DNA from: Guyparkeria halophila
Lineage (GTDB): Bacteria; Pseudomonadota; Gammaproteobacteria; Halothiobacillales; Halothiobacillaceae
Direction: 5' to 3'
Assembly: GCF_034479635.1 (NCBI RefSeq)
Contig: NZ_CP140153.1
Location: 441,501 to 505,500 of the forward strand
Length of the DNA: 64,000 nt
The position numbers were made by a program, and so were the translations under genes. Each line of letters starts with the position of its first letter. Position 1 is the stretch's first letter. The notes beneath the pieces were generated by a model that was not told the origin of the DNA, made no database searches, and saw nothing but the letters and a program-made list of their open reading frames with translations. This document shows, in pieces, positions 9,549-18,733 of this stretch.

Positions 9549-10592
9549 GTGACCGCGCCGTTCGCCGACCGGCTGCTGGCCTGGTTCGACCAGCACGGCC
9601 GGCATGACCTGCCGTGGCAGCACCCGCGCACGCCCTACCGGGTGTGGCTCTCGGAGATCATGCTCCAGCAGACCCAGGTGGTCACGGTCATACCGTACTT
9701 CGAGCGCTTCATCGCCCGTTTCCCCGATATCGACGCGCTCGCGGCCGCCGAGGCCGACGCGGTGCTCGCCCTGTGGTCGGGGCTGGGCTACTACGCCCGC
9801 GCCCGCAATCTGCATGCCGCCGCCCGACGGATGGTCGAGGCGGGCGTGCCCGACTCGGTGGAGGGCTGGGCCCAGCTGCCGGGCGTCGGGCCGTCGACCG
9901 CCGCGGCGATCGTCGCCCAGGCCTTCGACCGCCGCGCCGTGATCCTGGATGGCAACGTCAAGCGCGTGCTCGCGCGACATGCCGCCGTCGACACCCCGCA
10001 GGAGGCCGCCGCGACCCAGCGCACGCTCTGGGCCCTGGCCGACGAGCGCACCCCCGCGGCACGCGCCGCCGACTACACCCAGGCGATCATGGACCTGGGC
10101 GCGACCGTCTGTCGGCGCGGCATGCCGCGTTGCGAGGCGTGCCCGGTCAGCGACGATTGCCAGGCGCGCCGGCAGGGGCGGGTTGCCGAGTTGCCCGTGC
10201 GTCGGCGGCGCAAGCCAAAGCCGGTACGCCAGCGCGTGCTGCTGTGGCTGGAAGACGGCGATGGGAGTCTGTTCGTCGAGAAGCGCCCGCCCAGCGGCAT
10301 CTGGGGCGGGCTTGCCTGCCTGCCGGTGGTCGAGACCACGGCGGATGCCGAATCGCGGCTGGACGCGCTGGGCTTGGCGCGCGATGCCGACTGGCGCGAG
10401 CAGGATCGCCTGCGCCACGTCTTCAGCCATTTCGAGCTTGATGCCCGGGTGATTGCCGCCCGCGTCGCCCCGCGGGGCGTGGCCGAGTCCGCCGGCGAGT
10501 GGCACCCGATCGAACGGCTGGCCCACGATCCGCCCGTCGGTCTGCCTGCCCCGGTGCAGCGCCTGATTCGCGAGCGGGTTGCGGGTCATTGA
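9549..10592 (+). CDS. mutY: A/G-specific adenine glycosylase MutY
   Basis: Removes adenine mispaired with 8-oxoguanine. The 347-aa protein contains the glycosylase pocket EIMLQQTQV with its catalytic Glu. It also has the helix-hairpin-helix LPGVGPSTAAAI, the catalytic Asp in ILDGNVKRVLAR, and the 4Fe-4S ligands in the spacing C-x6-C-x2-C-x5-C. A NUDIX-like C-terminal domain recognises 8-oxoG. The start is GTG 9549 and no strong ribosome binding site is visible. The mutY-yggX order is conserved in Gammaproteobacteria. Confidence 0.95.
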   Translation: MTAPFADRLLAWFDQHGRHDLPWQHPRTPYRVWLSEIMLQQTQVVTVIPYFERFIARFPDIDALAAAEADAVLALWSGLGYYARARNLHAAARRMVEAGVPDSVEGWAQLPGVGPSTAAAIVAQAFDRRAVILDGNVKRVLARHAAVDTPQEAAATQRTLWALADERTPAARAADYTQAIMDLGATVCRRGMPRCEACPVSDDCQARRQGRVAELPVRRRRKPKPVRQRVLLWLEDGDGSLFVEKRPPSGIWGGLACLPVVETTADAESRLDALGLARDADWREQDRLRHVFSHFELDARVIAARVAPRGVAESAGEWHPIERLAHDPPVGLPAPVQRLIRERVAGH

Positions 10593-10605
10593 TCCGGCGC
10601 GGGGT

Positions 10606-10680
10606 GTCGGACTGAAGTCCGACCGACGGGTTTCGTTGCATCGGGCGCAGGGTTGGCCGTAGGTCGGGCTTCAGCCCGAC
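10606..10680. repeat. REP-like family A doublet
   Basis: Two copies of a short palindrome lie between mutY and yggX: GTCGGACTGAAGTCCGAC at 10606-10623 and GTCGGGCTTCAGCCCGAC at 10663-10680. The second is preceded by GTAG in inverted orientation. The stems differ by paired changes (A-T to G-C), so each remains a perfect hairpin. Confidence 0.75.
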
Positions 10681-10781
10681 GATCCATCGGGCTGAACGGC
10701 TAGCCCCACCGCCCTGCCGCGAGCGCGGGGCACTGTTATCATCGCGGCAAACCATGCATCCGAACCGCGAACGAGGTTTTC

Positions 10782-11063
10782 ATGACTGACCGCACCGTCT
10801 TCTGCCAGCGCCTGCAATGCGAGGCCGAGGCCCTGCCCAAGCCGCCCTATCCGGGCGAGATGGGCGAGCGCATCTACAACAACATCTCCAAGGCTGCCTG
10901 GCAGCAATGGCTGGGCCACCAGACCATGCTGATCAACGAGTATCGCCTGACGCCGATCGACCCCAAGGCGCGCGAATTCCTGGTCCGCGAGATGGAGAAA
11001 TTCCTGTTCGAGGGCAAGGAAGACAAGCCCGAGGACTACGTCCCGCCGAGCGAGGGCGAGTAA
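10782..11063 (+). CDS. yggX: YggX family Fe(II)-trafficking / oxidative damage protection protein
   Basis: 93 aa, normal length, beginning [21 protein letters not shown] with the conserved Cys, and containing [24 protein letters not shown]. Family members protect iron-sulfur clusters and the labile iron pool from oxidative damage. GAGG 8 bases before ATG 10782 supports the start. It lies downstream of mutY, an enzyme that carries a 4Fe-4S cluster; the pairing is conserved in related genomes. Confidence 0.95.
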   Translation: MTDRTVFCQRLQCEAEALPKPPYPGEMGERIYNNISKAAWQQWLGHQTMLINEYRLTPIDPKAREFLVREMEKFLFEGKEDKPEDYVPPSEGE

Positions 11064-11095
11064 ATCCCGCGAGCGGGGTCTTCGGTCGGTCGTTT

Positions 11096-11158
11096 GTCGG
11101 ACTGAAGTCCGACCTACGGTTGACGAGGTGCCCGCTGTAGGTCGGACTTCAGTCCGAC
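11096..11158. repeat. REP-like family A inverted doublet
   Basis: GTCGGACTGAAGTCCGACCTAC (first 18 bases palindromic, 11096-11117) is mirrored by its reverse complement at 11137-11158, with 19 bases between. The doublet sits between the convergent yggX and nucleotidase genes and could work as a bidirectional transcription or RNA-decay barrier. Confidence 0.8.
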
Positions 11159-11173
11159 ATGCTCAGGGCGCGG

Positions 11174-11905
11174 TCAGGCGTTAGAGCGCGGCGCCAAGGC
11201 CGCCGTCGCGGCGAGAAAGTCGTCCAGCGCCACGAACGGCGCGGTCTCCATCGGCTCGCCCTGGCTGTTCGGCAGGGTGATCGCCCGCAGGTGGCGGATG
11301 CCGAAGTCCTCGGCGGCCGCCAGGGCGACCAGGTTGTCGTCGACCAGCAGGGTGCGGTCGGGGTCGAAGTGCAGTTGTTCGGCCAGCCGGTCCCAGAAGC
11401 GCGGCGATTCCTTGGCCGCGCCGATCTCGTGGGCGTTGAAGAGGCGATCGAGCCGCGCCGAGAGGTCGACCCGCTCGAACTTGAGATCGACGCTGGCCGG
11501 GTGGGCGTTGGTGACCAGCACCCGCTGTTTGCCGGCCCCGCCCAGGCGTTCGAGGAATTCGGGTACGCCGTGGCGGTAGCGGATGTGGTGGGCCAGTTCG
11601 CGCTTGAGGGCGACCAGGTCGAGCTCGTTGCGGCAGTCGGGCGCCAGGGCCCGGTGCCAGTCGTCGAGGCAGTACCAGGCCAGCTGGCCCTTGAGGCCCT
11701 CGAAGCGGGCATTGAGTCGCGCCATCGCCTCGGGCTCGGTAAGGCCGCTAAGCTCGACGTAGCGCTGCGGGAAGTGCTCTTTCCAGAAGCGGGCGTCGAA
11801 ATCGAGATCGAGCAGGGTGCCGTCCATGTCCAGCAGGACGGTGTCGATCTCGCCCCAGGGCAGGGCGGACGACGCGGCAGAGGCGGCCCGGGGTGTTTCA
11901 CTCAT
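11174..11905 (-). CDS. yrfG: HAD-superfamily GMP/IMP nucleotidase (YrfG-like)
   Basis: 243 aa. HAD motif I is DTVLLDMDGTLLDLDFD, motif II is in RVLVTNAHP, motif III is the Lys of GAAKESPRFW and motif IV is TLLVDDNLVAL. Length and the LDFDARFWKEHFPQRY cap sequence fit the YrfG group that dephosphorylates GMP and IMP. The start at 11905 (MSETPRAAS) is the first Met in front of the conserved domain. It is convergent with yggX. Confidence 0.85.
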   Translation of the reverse strand: MSETPRAASAASSALPWGEIDTVLLDMDGTLLDLDFDARFWKEHFPQRYVELSGLTEPEAMARLNARFEGLKGQLAWYCLDDWHRALAPDCRNELDLVALKRELAHHIRYRHGVPEFLERLGGAGKQRVLVTNAHPASVDLKFERVDLSARLDRLFNAHEIGAAKESPRFWDRLAEQLHFDPDRTLLVDDNLVALAAAEDFGIRHLRAITLPNSQGEPMETAPFVALDDFLAATAALAPRSNA

Positions 11906-12020
11906 GGGTGTCGGCTTTTCGGGGAATGGGATGGGATCGGTCGGCTGTCGGCCGGTCCCGAAGTCTACCAGTAGAGACAATCGAGCCGGGGCGGCGGTTC
12001 CGGCGATGGAGGAGAAGAGG

Positions 12021-12236
12021 ATGGCTGAATCGATGGTCCGGATCGAGCTCAACGGCGAGCCGCGGGACGTGCCCGAGGGCACCACGATCGAGGCGCTGGT
12101 CACGCTGGCCGGGACGAGCGGCAAGCGCTACGCGGTCGAGGTCAACGGCGAGATCTGCCCGCGTGCCGAGCACGCCAGCACCGTGGCCGCCGACGGCGAC
12201 CGGGTCGAGATCGTCCAGGCGATCGGCGGGGGCTGA
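12021..12236 (+). CDS. thiS: Sulfur carrier protein ThiS
   Basis: 71 aa beta-grasp protein: MVRIELNGEPRDVPEGTTIEAL near the start and the C-terminal QAIGGG, whose last Gly is thiocarboxylated for thiazole synthesis. A strong purine-rich ribosome site (GGAGGAGAAGAGG) precedes ATG 12021; ATG 12033 is an alternative. thiG, which normally follows, is not adjacent; ggt starts 2 bases after the stop instead. Confidence 0.9.
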   Translation: MAESMVRIELNGEPRDVPEGTTIEALVTLAGTSGKRYAVEVNGEICPRAEHASTVAADGDRVEIVQAIGGG

Positions 12237-12238
12237 GC

Positions 12239-13936
12239 GTGAACATCCTGCGCCGGATCGCCCTCGTTCTTGTCCTCCTGCCGGTAGGGCTCGTCCAGGC
12301 AGCACCCACGGCGCCGGGCCAGGCCGCGATCGCCACCGCCCACCCGATGGCCACCGCGGCCGGGCGCGAGGTGCTCGAGGCCGGCGGCAACGCCTTCGAT
12401 GCGGCGGTCGCGATCACGGCGACACTCGCGGTGGTCGAGCCCTACAGCTCCGGCCTGGGGGGCGGCGGCTTCTACCTGCTTCATGACGCGGCAAGCGGGC
12501 GCGACGTGATGCTCGATGCCCGCGAGCGGGCGCCGGGCCAGGCCAGTCGCGACATGTATCTCGACGACGAGGGCAATCCGCAACCGGATCTGTCCGTCGA
12601 CGGGCCGCTGGCCGCCGGCATCCCCGGCATTCCCGCCGCGCTCGATCACCTGGCCGAGGAATTCGGCCGCCTGCCCCTGAGCACGACACTCGATCCGGCC
12701 ATCCGCGCCGCCCGTGACGGTTTCCAGGTCACCGAGATGTATCGTCGCCTGGCCGGCTTTCGCGAGGAGCTGCTGGCCGACGATCCGGGCAGCCGGACGA
12801 TCTTCCTCGACGAGGGCAAGCTGCCGGCGCTGGGTCATGTCATCCGGCAGCCCGACCTGGCCGAGACGCTCGAGCGCATCGCCATCGAGGGCCGCGACGG
12901 TTTCTACCAGGGCGAACTGGCCGGGCGACTGGTCGACGGGGTGCGCAAGGCCGGCGGCATCTGGTGTCGCTCGGACCTGGCCGGCTACCGCGTGGTCGAG
13001 CGCGAGCCGGTGGTCAGCCGCTTCCGTGGCTTCGAGGTGGTCTCCGCCGCGCCGCCGTCCTCCGGCGGCGTGGCCATCGCGCAGATCCTCAACACCTATG
13101 GCGTACTTGAGCGTCGTGCCGGCGAGCTGGACGACCTGTCCGTGCTGGGCCTGCACTACCGGGTCGAGGCGATGCGCCGCGCCTACCGTGATCGCGCCGA
13201 GTACCTGGGCGACCCCGACTACGTCGACATGCCGCTCGAGCGTCTGACCAGCGACCACTACGCCGCCGGGCTGGCGGTGGGTATCTCGCCCACCGATGCC
13301 ACGCGCTCGGCGAGCCTCGCCCCGGTGGTGACCGAGCCCGAGGGGCCGCACACCACGCATTTCTCGGTGATGGACGGCGAGGGCAACTACGTCGCCGCCA
13401 CCCTTTCGATCAACTACCCGTTCGGCGCCGGGGTGACCGTGCCCGGCACCGGCGTGCTCTTGAACGACGAGATGGACGACTTCTCGCAAAAGCCGGGCGT
13501 GCCCAACGTCTACGGGCTGGTCGGCGCCGAGGCCAATGCGGTTCAGCCGGGCAAGCGGCCGCTGTCCTCGATGTCGCCCACCTTCGTGCGCAGCGACGAG
13601 CTGGTCGGCGTGCTGGGTACGCCCGGCGGTTCGCGCATCATCACCATGGTGCTCGGTGGCGTGCTGGCGGCGACCCGCGGCGAGCCGGTCGACCAGTGGG
13701 TGGCCGGCCCGCGCATCCATCACCAGTACCTGCCCGACCGGATCGAGGTCGAGCCCGGCCTGCTCGACGCGGATCAGCGCGCCGAGCTCGAACTGATGGG
13801 GCATCGCATCGAGGTCAATGACGGCTTTGGCAACATGCAGGCGGTCGCCTGGTGGCGTGAAGACGGCCGGCTCGAGGCGGCCAGCGACCCGCGCGGCGAG
13901 GGGCAGGCAGCCGTGTTTGCCCCCAAGGCCCCATGA
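12239..13936 (+). CDS. ggt: Gamma-glutamyltransferase
   Basis: 565 aa exported enzyme that cleaves and transfers the gamma-glutamyl group of glutathione. A signal peptide is visible (ILRRIALVLVLLPVGLVQAA). The autoprocessing site and catalytic Thr lie in GPHTTHFSVMD, so the large subunit is about 350 and the small about 195 residues. GTPGGSRI near residue 460 is the usual oxyanion/substrate loop. Start is GTG 12239, two bases after thiS; ubiC overlaps the stop by 4 bases. Confidence 0.94.
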   Translation: MNILRRIALVLVLLPVGLVQAAPTAPGQAAIATAHPMATAAGREVLEAGGNAFDAAVAITATLAVVEPYSSGLGGGGFYLLHDAASGRDVMLDARERAPGQASRDMYLDDEGNPQPDLSVDGPLAAGIPGIPAALDHLAEEFGRLPLSTTLDPAIRAARDGFQVTEMYRRLAGFREELLADDPGSRTIFLDEGKLPALGHVIRQPDLAETLERIAIEGRDGFYQGELAGRLVDGVRKAGGIWCRSDLAGYRVVEREPVVSRFRGFEVVSAAPPSSGGVAIAQILNTYGVLERRAGELDDLSVLGLHYRVEAMRRAYRDRAEYLGDPDYVDMPLERLTSDHYAAGLAVGISPTDATRSASLAPVVTEPEGPHTTHFSVMDGEGNYVAATLSINYPFGAGVTVPGTGVLLNDEMDDFSQKPGVPNVYGLVGAEANAVQPGKRPLSSMSPTFVRSDELVGVLGTPGGSRIITMVLGGVLAATRGEPVDQWVAGPRIHHQYLPDRIEVEPGLLDADQRAELELMGHRIEVNDGFGNMQAVAWWREDGRLEAASDPRGEGQAAVFAPKAP

Positions 13937-14433
13937 ACGAGTATCGGCGGTTTGCCCTGGGCTGCTTTCGGGCCACGGCCCGGCCGGCGGGTGACCCGAT
14001 GCTGTTCCGCCTCCCGGCCGCGCAGCGTCGCCTGGCGACCACGACCGGGTCGTTCACGCGGGCGTTGCATCGGCATACCGGCCACCCGGTGGTGGTGCGC
14101 CGCCTCGACGAGGGGTGGCGCGGGCACGTCGCCGGTCGCTGGCCGACCCCAAGGGTCACGCGCGTCTGGGCGCGCCGCGTCCGGCTGGAGAGCGCCGATG
14201 CCCGGGTCGAGGCCCTGACCGAGGTGGTCGGCCCGCTCAGCCCGCGCCTGCGCCGCGCGATCACCGGCCTGGCCGACACCCCCCTGATGGAGGTGCTCGC
14301 CCGGCAACCGCGCTGTCGCCGGCTGAGTTTCCGCGTCAGCCGCGCCGGCCGCCGGGTCAGCCGCGAGACGGTCTACCGCATCCATCTGGCCCGGGTGCGC
14401 GTCACCGAGTGGTTCGATATCGATCTGCGCTGA
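13933..14433 (+). CDS. ubiC: Chorismate--pyruvate lyase UbiC-like protein
   Basis: 166 aa. The family pattern is visible: GSFTRALHRHTGHPVVVRRLDEGW, then VWARRVRLES, LADTPLMEVLARQP, SRAGRRVSRETVYRIH and the terminal Glu in VTEWFDIDL that takes part in catalysis. The reaction is chorismate to 4-hydroxybenzoate plus pyruvate, the first step to ubiquinone. ATG 13933 overlaps the ggt stop, indicating translational coupling. Arginine content is unusually high. Confidence 0.8.
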   Translation: MNEYRRFALGCFRATARPAGDPMLFRLPAAQRRLATTTGSFTRALHRHTGHPVVVRRLDEGWRGHVAGRWPTPRVTRVWARRVRLESADARVEALTEVVGPLSPRLRRAITGLADTPLMEVLARQPRCRRLSFRVSRAGRRVSRETVYRIHLARVRVTEWFDIDLR

Positions 14434-14451
14434 TTTTCAGGGCACACAACG

Positions 14452-14607
14452 AAGCCCCACTGTGGGAGCGAGCCTCGCTCGCGAAGGCCGCATCAGCGGC
14501 CGTGCTGGGTCGGGATGGCAATCCGCCTGATGTGAGCTTCCTCGGTTGGTCGGGGCTCGCGCGTTCCGCGCGATTCGCGAGCAGGGCTCGCTCCCACAGT
14601 GGGGTTT
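14452..14607. repeat. REP-like family B inverted doublet
   Basis: The arm at 14452-14485 (AAGCCCCACTGTGGGAGCGA and on to CGCTCGCGAA) is repeated in inverted orientation at 14574-14607, the outer 24 bases nearly perfectly. Each arm also carries its own small hairpin (GCGAGcctCGCTCGC). The layout resembles the paired REP sequences of Pseudomonas. Confidence 0.8.
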
Positions 14608-14620
14608 CCTTTCAGGCATG

Positions 14621-14658
14621 AAAAAGCCGCGCCCGGGGAATCCGTGGCGCGGCTTTTC
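14621..14658 (-). terminator. Terminator of the ferredoxin reductase gene
   Basis: A perfect 12-bp stem (AAAAGCCGCGCC at 14622-14633 with 14646-14657) gives a GC-rich hairpin with a T-tract on either strand. It lies 24 bases past the stop of the minus-strand reductase gene and may also end ubiC transcripts. Confidence 0.85.
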
Positions 14659-14681
14659 TCTCTCGGGCTGTGGAGTCGGTC

Positions 14682-15344
14682 TTAGCCGAATTCCATGCTC
14701 TGGGTGTTGCCGCCCAGATCGCCGAGGGTCTTTTTCACCTGATCGGTGAAGGCCGGCGGGCCGCAGACGTAGAACTCCTCGGAGAGATCGCGCACGTGCT
14801 CGCGGATAAAGCCGTCGTCGACGTGGCCGCTGTGGGTGCACAACGGCGAGTGCTCGCGGGTGCAGACGAAGTGGGCGTTCTCGCCGAAGGCGGCCTCGAG
14901 TTCGCGCTGCTGGATGATGTCGCCGGCGGTCTTGTTCGAGTAGATCAGCTTCTGCCCCTCGAGCTGGCCGCGGTCGGCGAGATCACGAATGATGGCGAGG
15001 AACGGCGTGATGCCGGCGCCGCCGGCGATGAACCAGCCCGGCCCGTCGTAGGTGAAGCTGTCGAACGGCTCGGAGAGCAGCAGCTTCTGTCCCGGCTGAG
15101 ACTTGCCCAGCGTCTGCGTCATGCCGTCGTGATCGCCGTAGCTCTTGATCATCAGTTCCAGCACGCGGTCGTCGACCCGGTTGGTCAGCGTGAACGGGCG
15201 GCCCTGGTCGCGCCATTTGGGGTCGTCGATGGCCAGTTCGATCGCCTGTCCGGGCGTGAACGAGAAGCCCTCGGGCTTGGCCAGGATGTAACGCTGGACG
15301 TCGTGGGTAACGAATTCGCGCAGGAGCAGTTCGGTCTGGAACAT
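14682..15344 (-). CDS. Ferredoxin/flavodoxin--NADP(+) reductase family protein
   Basis: 220 aa single-module flavoprotein. FAD contacts RPFTLTN (the RxYS-like motif), an NADP-binding GGAGITPFLAIIR and the C-terminal YVCGPPAF are in order. It would move electrons between NAD(P)H and ferredoxin or flavodoxin. It is shorter than plant-type FNR and closer to small bacterial reductases. Start at 15344 (MFQTELLLREF) is chosen where similarity starts; no strong ribosome site is visible. Confidence 0.85.
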   Translation of the reverse strand: MFQTELLLREFVTHDVQRYILAKPEGFSFTPGQAIELAIDDPKWRDQGRPFTLTNRVDDRVLELMIKSYGDHDGMTQTLGKSQPGQKLLLSEPFDSFTYDGPGWFIAGGAGITPFLAIIRDLADRGQLEGQKLIYSNKTAGDIIQQRELEAAFGENAHFVCTREHSPLCTHSGHVDDGFIREHVRDLSEEFYVCGPPAFTDQVKKTLGDLGGNTQSMEFG

Positions 15345-15686
15345 AGTGGTGTTTAATCGTCGTTCGGCTGGAAAATGTCGGGGGAGTCTAGTCGATTTGC
15401 CGGTCGAATGGCGGGGTGTCCGTCGCGCGCCGCGGCGAATGGATGCCGAAAACCGCATGTTGTTGGCGGCTCTCGGGCCATCGTCGGGCCATCGTCGGGC
15501 TGTCGTTGAGCGGCCGCCGGGCGGCGGCGCGGCGATGCCGTTCTTAAAAAATCGCGCCGAATCCGGTACATTGACCGCCAGTTTCCGCGCGTGCGCCCGT
15601 CCGACCGATGCCGGTTTCGGCGATCGGCACGGGCGCTGCTCGACCGAATTTCCCCGAATCTTTCCTAATTATCCGAGGACCGCGAG
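15345..15686. other. Divergent intergenic region between the reductase gene and rpe
   Basis: 342 bases without a convincing gene; it must hold promoters for both directions. A near-tandem repeat of about 12 bases (CATCGTCGGGC, around 15480-15503) is visible. TTAAAA/TACATT around 15544-15573 with a 17-base gap is a weak candidate promoter for rpe. Nothing else is recognised. Confidence 0.5.
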
Positions 15687-16379
15687 ATGAGCGACTACAT
15701 CATTGCCCCGAGTATCCTGTCGGCCGACTTTGCCCGCCTGGGCGAGGAAGTGGACAACGTCCTGAAGTCCGGCGCCGACTGGGTGCACTTCGACGTGATG
15801 GATAACCACTACGTGCCCAACCTGACCATCGGCCCGCTGGTCTGCGACGCGCTGCGCAAGCACGGCGTCACCGCGCCGATCGACGTCCACCTGATGGTCA
15901 AGCCGGTCGATCGCATCATCCCGGACTTCGCCAAGGCCGGCGCGACCTCGATCACCTTCCACCCGGAGGCCTCCGAGCACGTCGACCGCAGCCTGCAGCT
16001 GATCCGTGACGAAGGTTGTCAGTCGGGCCTGGTCTTCAACCCGGCCACCCCGCTGGACGTGCTCGAGTGGGTGATCGACAAGGTCGACATCGTCCTGCTG
16101 ATGTCCGTCAACCCGGGCTTCGGCGGCCAGAAGTTCATCCCGGCGACCCTCGAGAAGGCCCGCCAGGCGCGCGAGATCATCGACCGCTCCGGCCGTGACA
16201 TCCGCCTCGAGATCGACGGCGGCGTCAACGCCGACAACATCGGCGAGATCGCCGCGGCCGGCGTCGACACCTTCGTCTCCGGTTCGGCGCTGTTCGGCAA
16301 GGGCCAGGATTCCGACCCGAACCGCTACGACAGCATCGTCAAGGCGATGCGCGACGAGCTGGCCAAGGTCGGCAAGTAA
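15687..16379 (+). CDS. rpe: Ribulose-phosphate 3-epimerase
   Basis: Interconverts ribulose-5-phosphate and xylulose-5-phosphate in the pentose phosphate and Calvin cycles. The 230-aa TIM barrel shows [13 protein letters not shown] at the start, the metal/substrate motif [36 protein letters not shown] and EIDGGVN. GAGG lies 9 bases before ATG 15687. The stop overlaps the gph start by one base (TAATG), so the two are translationally linked. Confidence 0.96.
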   Translation: MSDYIIAPSILSADFARLGEEVDNVLKSGADWVHFDVMDNHYVPNLTIGPLVCDALRKHGVTAPIDVHLMVKPVDRIIPDFAKAGATSITFHPEASEHVDRSLQLIRDEGCQSGLVFNPATPLDVLEWVIDKVDIVLLMSVNPGFGGQKFIPATLEKARQAREIIDRSGRDIRLEIDGGVNADNIGEIAAAGVDTFVSGSALFGKGQDSDPNRYDSIVKAMRDELAKVGK

Positions 16380-17053
16380 TGGCCCGGTTCACCCCGCGCA
16401 TGGTGCTGTTCGACCTGGACGGCACCCTGGTCGACTCGGTGCCCGATCTGCTGGTGGCGGTCAACGCCATGCAGCGTGAGCTGGGCAACCCCGAGCGGGC
16501 GGAAGAGGACGTGCGCAACTGGGTGGGCAACGGCGTCGAGCGGCTGGTCGAGCGCGCGCTCACCAACGACCTCGACGGCACGCCCGACCAGGCCGCCTTC
16601 GAGGCGGCCCTGCCCGTGTTCAAGCGGGCCTACGCCGAGAGCAACGGCAAGCACTCCAGGCTCTTCGACGGCGTCACCCAGGGGCTGGATTTCATCCGGT
16701 CGCTGGGCCTGTCGGTCGGTTGCGTGACCAACAAGGCCTCGGCCTTCACCCTGCCGTTGCTCGAGCAGACCGGGTTGAAGGACCACTTCGAGGTCATCAT
16801 CAGCGGCGACACCCTGCCGTTGAAGAAACCGGACCCGGCGCCGCTGATCTACTCGGCGGGCTGGTTCCACGTGCATCCCTCCGAGGCGCTGATGATCGGC
16901 GACTCGATCTCCGACGTGAAGGCCGCGCGCGCCGCGGGCTTCTCGATCGTCTGCATGAGCTACGGCTACAACCACGGCAAGGACATTCGGGACTTCGACC
17001 CGGACGCCGTCATCGACTCGATGACGGAGCTTGCGGGGCTCGTCGGCAGGTAA
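16379..17053 (+). CDS. gph: Phosphoglycolate phosphatase
   Basis: 224 aa HAD hydrolase with motif I FDLDGTLVDSVPDL, Lys motif LKKPDPAPL and acidic motif GDSISDVKAARAAG. It removes phosphate from 2-phosphoglycolate, the toxic oxygenation product of RuBisCO. The rpe-gph pairing is common in Gammaproteobacteria and is fitting for an autotroph. trpE follows after a short leader region. Confidence 0.94.
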   Translation: MARFTPRMVLFDLDGTLVDSVPDLLVAVNAMQRELGNPERAEEDVRNWVGNGVERLVERALTNDLDGTPDQAAFEAALPVFKRAYAESNGKHSRLFDGVTQGLDFIRSLGLSVGCVTNKASAFTLPLLEQTGLKDHFEVIISGDTLPLKKPDPAPLIYSAGWFHVHPSEALMIGDSISDVKAARAAGFSIVCMSYGYNHGKDIRDFDPDAVIDSMTELAGLVGR

Positions 17054-17058
17054 GCATC

Positions 17059-17121
17059 ATGGCGGCAACAGGGACGATGGCTGCGGGGACGTTCCGATGG
17101 CGGAGACGATGGCGTAGCTGA
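17059..17121 (+). CDS. Candidate trp leader peptide
   Basis: A 20-codon frame between gph and trpE reads [20 protein letters not shown], with two Trp codons in the last seven residues. AGG stands 8 bases before its ATG. Leader peptides of this size with Trp codons control trpE by ribosome stalling in other bacteria. CGATGGCG occurs twice (about 17094 and 17107) and could pair alternatively with CGCCGCCCATCG near 17133. No U-tract is visible, so a classical attenuator is not established. Confidence 0.35.
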   Translation: MAATGTMAAGTFRWRRRWRS

Positions 17122-17165
17122 ACGCCACCCCTCGCCGCCCATCGAACCCCCTTCCGGAGCCCGTC

Positions 17166-18680
17166 ATGCCCAACCGTTTCCAGCCCTACCAGCCCACCCG
17201 CGTCGACCTCGAGCAGCTCGCCGCCGAGGGCTACAACCGCGTTCCCGTCACCCGCCGCGTACTGGGCGACTACGACACGCCGCTGTCCGTCTACCACAAG
17301 CTGGTGGAAGGCCCGTTCGGCTACCTGTTCGAGTCGGTCACCGGCGGCGAGCGCTGGGGGCGCTACTCGATCATCGGCCTGCCGTCCTCGACGGTGCTGA
17401 CCGTCCACGGCCACCGCGTGGTGGTGAAAAAGGACGGCGAGGTGGTCGAGGACGAAACGGTCGACGACCCGCTCGCCTGGATCGAGACCTTCAAGGCCCG
17501 CTACCGCGTCTACGAGCCCGCCGACATGCCGCGCTTTCACGGCGGGCTGGTGGGCTACTTCGGCTTCGAGACCGTCGGCTACATCGAGCCGCGCCTGGCC
17601 AACTTCGACGCCGACGACCCGCTGGGTGTGCCCGACATCCTGCTGATGGCGAGCGAAGAGGTGGTCGTGGTCGACAACCTCTCCAGCGAGCTGCTGCTGG
17701 TGACCCTGATCGACCCCGCGGAGACCGGTGCGCTCGATCTGGCCAATGTGCGTCTCGATACGCTCGCCGCGCGCCTGCGCGAGCCGGTGGCGCACTACGG
17801 CTCGTCTGCCCCGGGTCGCGACATCGACGAGAACGATTTCACCGCCACCTTCACCCGCGAGGGCTACGAGAACGGCGTGCGCGCCATCCGCGAGTACATC
17901 GCGGCGGGCGACGTCATGCAGGTGGTGCCCAGCCAGCGGATGAGCATCGAGTTCGGTGCCGCGCCCATCGACCTCTACCGGGCGCTGCGCTCGATCAACC
18001 CCTCGCCGTACATGTACTTCATCGATGCCGGCGAGTTCACCGTGGTCGGCTCCAGCCCCGAGATCCTCGCCCGCCTCGAGGACGGCACGGTCACCGTCCG
18101 CCCCATCGCCGGCACCCGCCCGCGCGGCGCCACCGAGGCCGAGGACAAGGCCCTCGAGCAGGATCTCTTGAGCGACCCCAAGGAGATCGCCGAGCACGTC
18201 ATGCTGATCGACCTGGGACGCAACGACACCGGCCGCGTCGCCCGGGTGGGCAGCGTCAAGCTCGAGGAGCGCATGATCATCGAGCGCTACTCGCACGTGA
18301 TGCACATCGTCTCGCAGGTCACCGGCCAGCTCGACGAGGGGCTGAACGCCATGGACGTCCTGCGCGCGACCTTCCCCGCCGGCACCGTCTCGGGTGCACC
18401 GAAGATCCGCGCGCTGGAGATCATCCAGGAGCTCGAGCCCGTCAAGCGTGGGGTCTATGCCGGGGCGGTGGGTTACTGGGCCTGGAACGGCAACATGGAT
18501 ACGGCGATCGCCATCCGTACCGGGGTGATCAAGGACGGGCAGCTGCATGTTCAGGCTGGGGGCGGGATCGTTGCTGATTCCGTGCCCGCGACTGAATGGG
18601 AGGAGACGTTGAACAAGCGGCGGGCGTTGTTTCGGGCGGCGAATATGGCGAGTCGGGGGTTGGATGGCGATCAAGACTGA
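17166..18680 (+). CDS. trpE: Anthranilate synthase component I
   Basis: 504 aa, the chorismate-binding subunit that makes anthranilate in tryptophan synthesis. The regulatory N-terminal part holds the feedback-binding LLESxS-type segment as [19 protein letters not shown]. The catalytic end has [51 protein letters not shown] and [22 protein letters not shown] lies 7 bases before ATG 17166. The glutaminase gene trpG is not downstream here; a small membrane protein gene follows. Confidence 0.95.
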   Translation: MPNRFQPYQPTRVDLEQLAAEGYNRVPVTRRVLGDYDTPLSVYHKLVEGPFGYLFESVTGGERWGRYSIIGLPSSTVLTVHGHRVVVKKDGEVVEDETVDDPLAWIETFKARYRVYEPADMPRFHGGLVGYFGFETVGYIEPRLANFDADDPLGVPDILLMASEEVVVVDNLSSELLLVTLIDPAETGALDLANVRLDTLAARLREPVAHYGSSAPGRDIDENDFTATFTREGYENGVRAIREYIAAGDVMQVVPSQRMSIEFGAAPIDLYRALRSINPSPYMYFIDAGEFTVVGSSPEILARLEDGTVTVRPIAGTRPRGATEAEDKALEQDLLSDPKEIAEHVMLIDLGRNDTGRVARVGSVKLEERMIIERYSHVMHIVSQVTGQLDEGLNAMDVLRATFPAGTVSGAPKIRALEIIQELEPVKRGVYAGAVGYWAWNGNMDTAIAIRTGVIKDGQLHVQAGGGIVADSVPATEWEETLNKRRALFRAANMASRGLDGDQD

Positions 18681-18733
18681 TTGCTAGCCGCGGTGTCTTG
18701 ATCGGTACGTTGGCTGCATGGAGGCTCCAGGAA

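Noticed and set aside
11817-12020. N-terminal extension of ThiS
   Set aside because: It overlaps the nucleotidase gene on the other strand and would more than double the very constant ThiS length.
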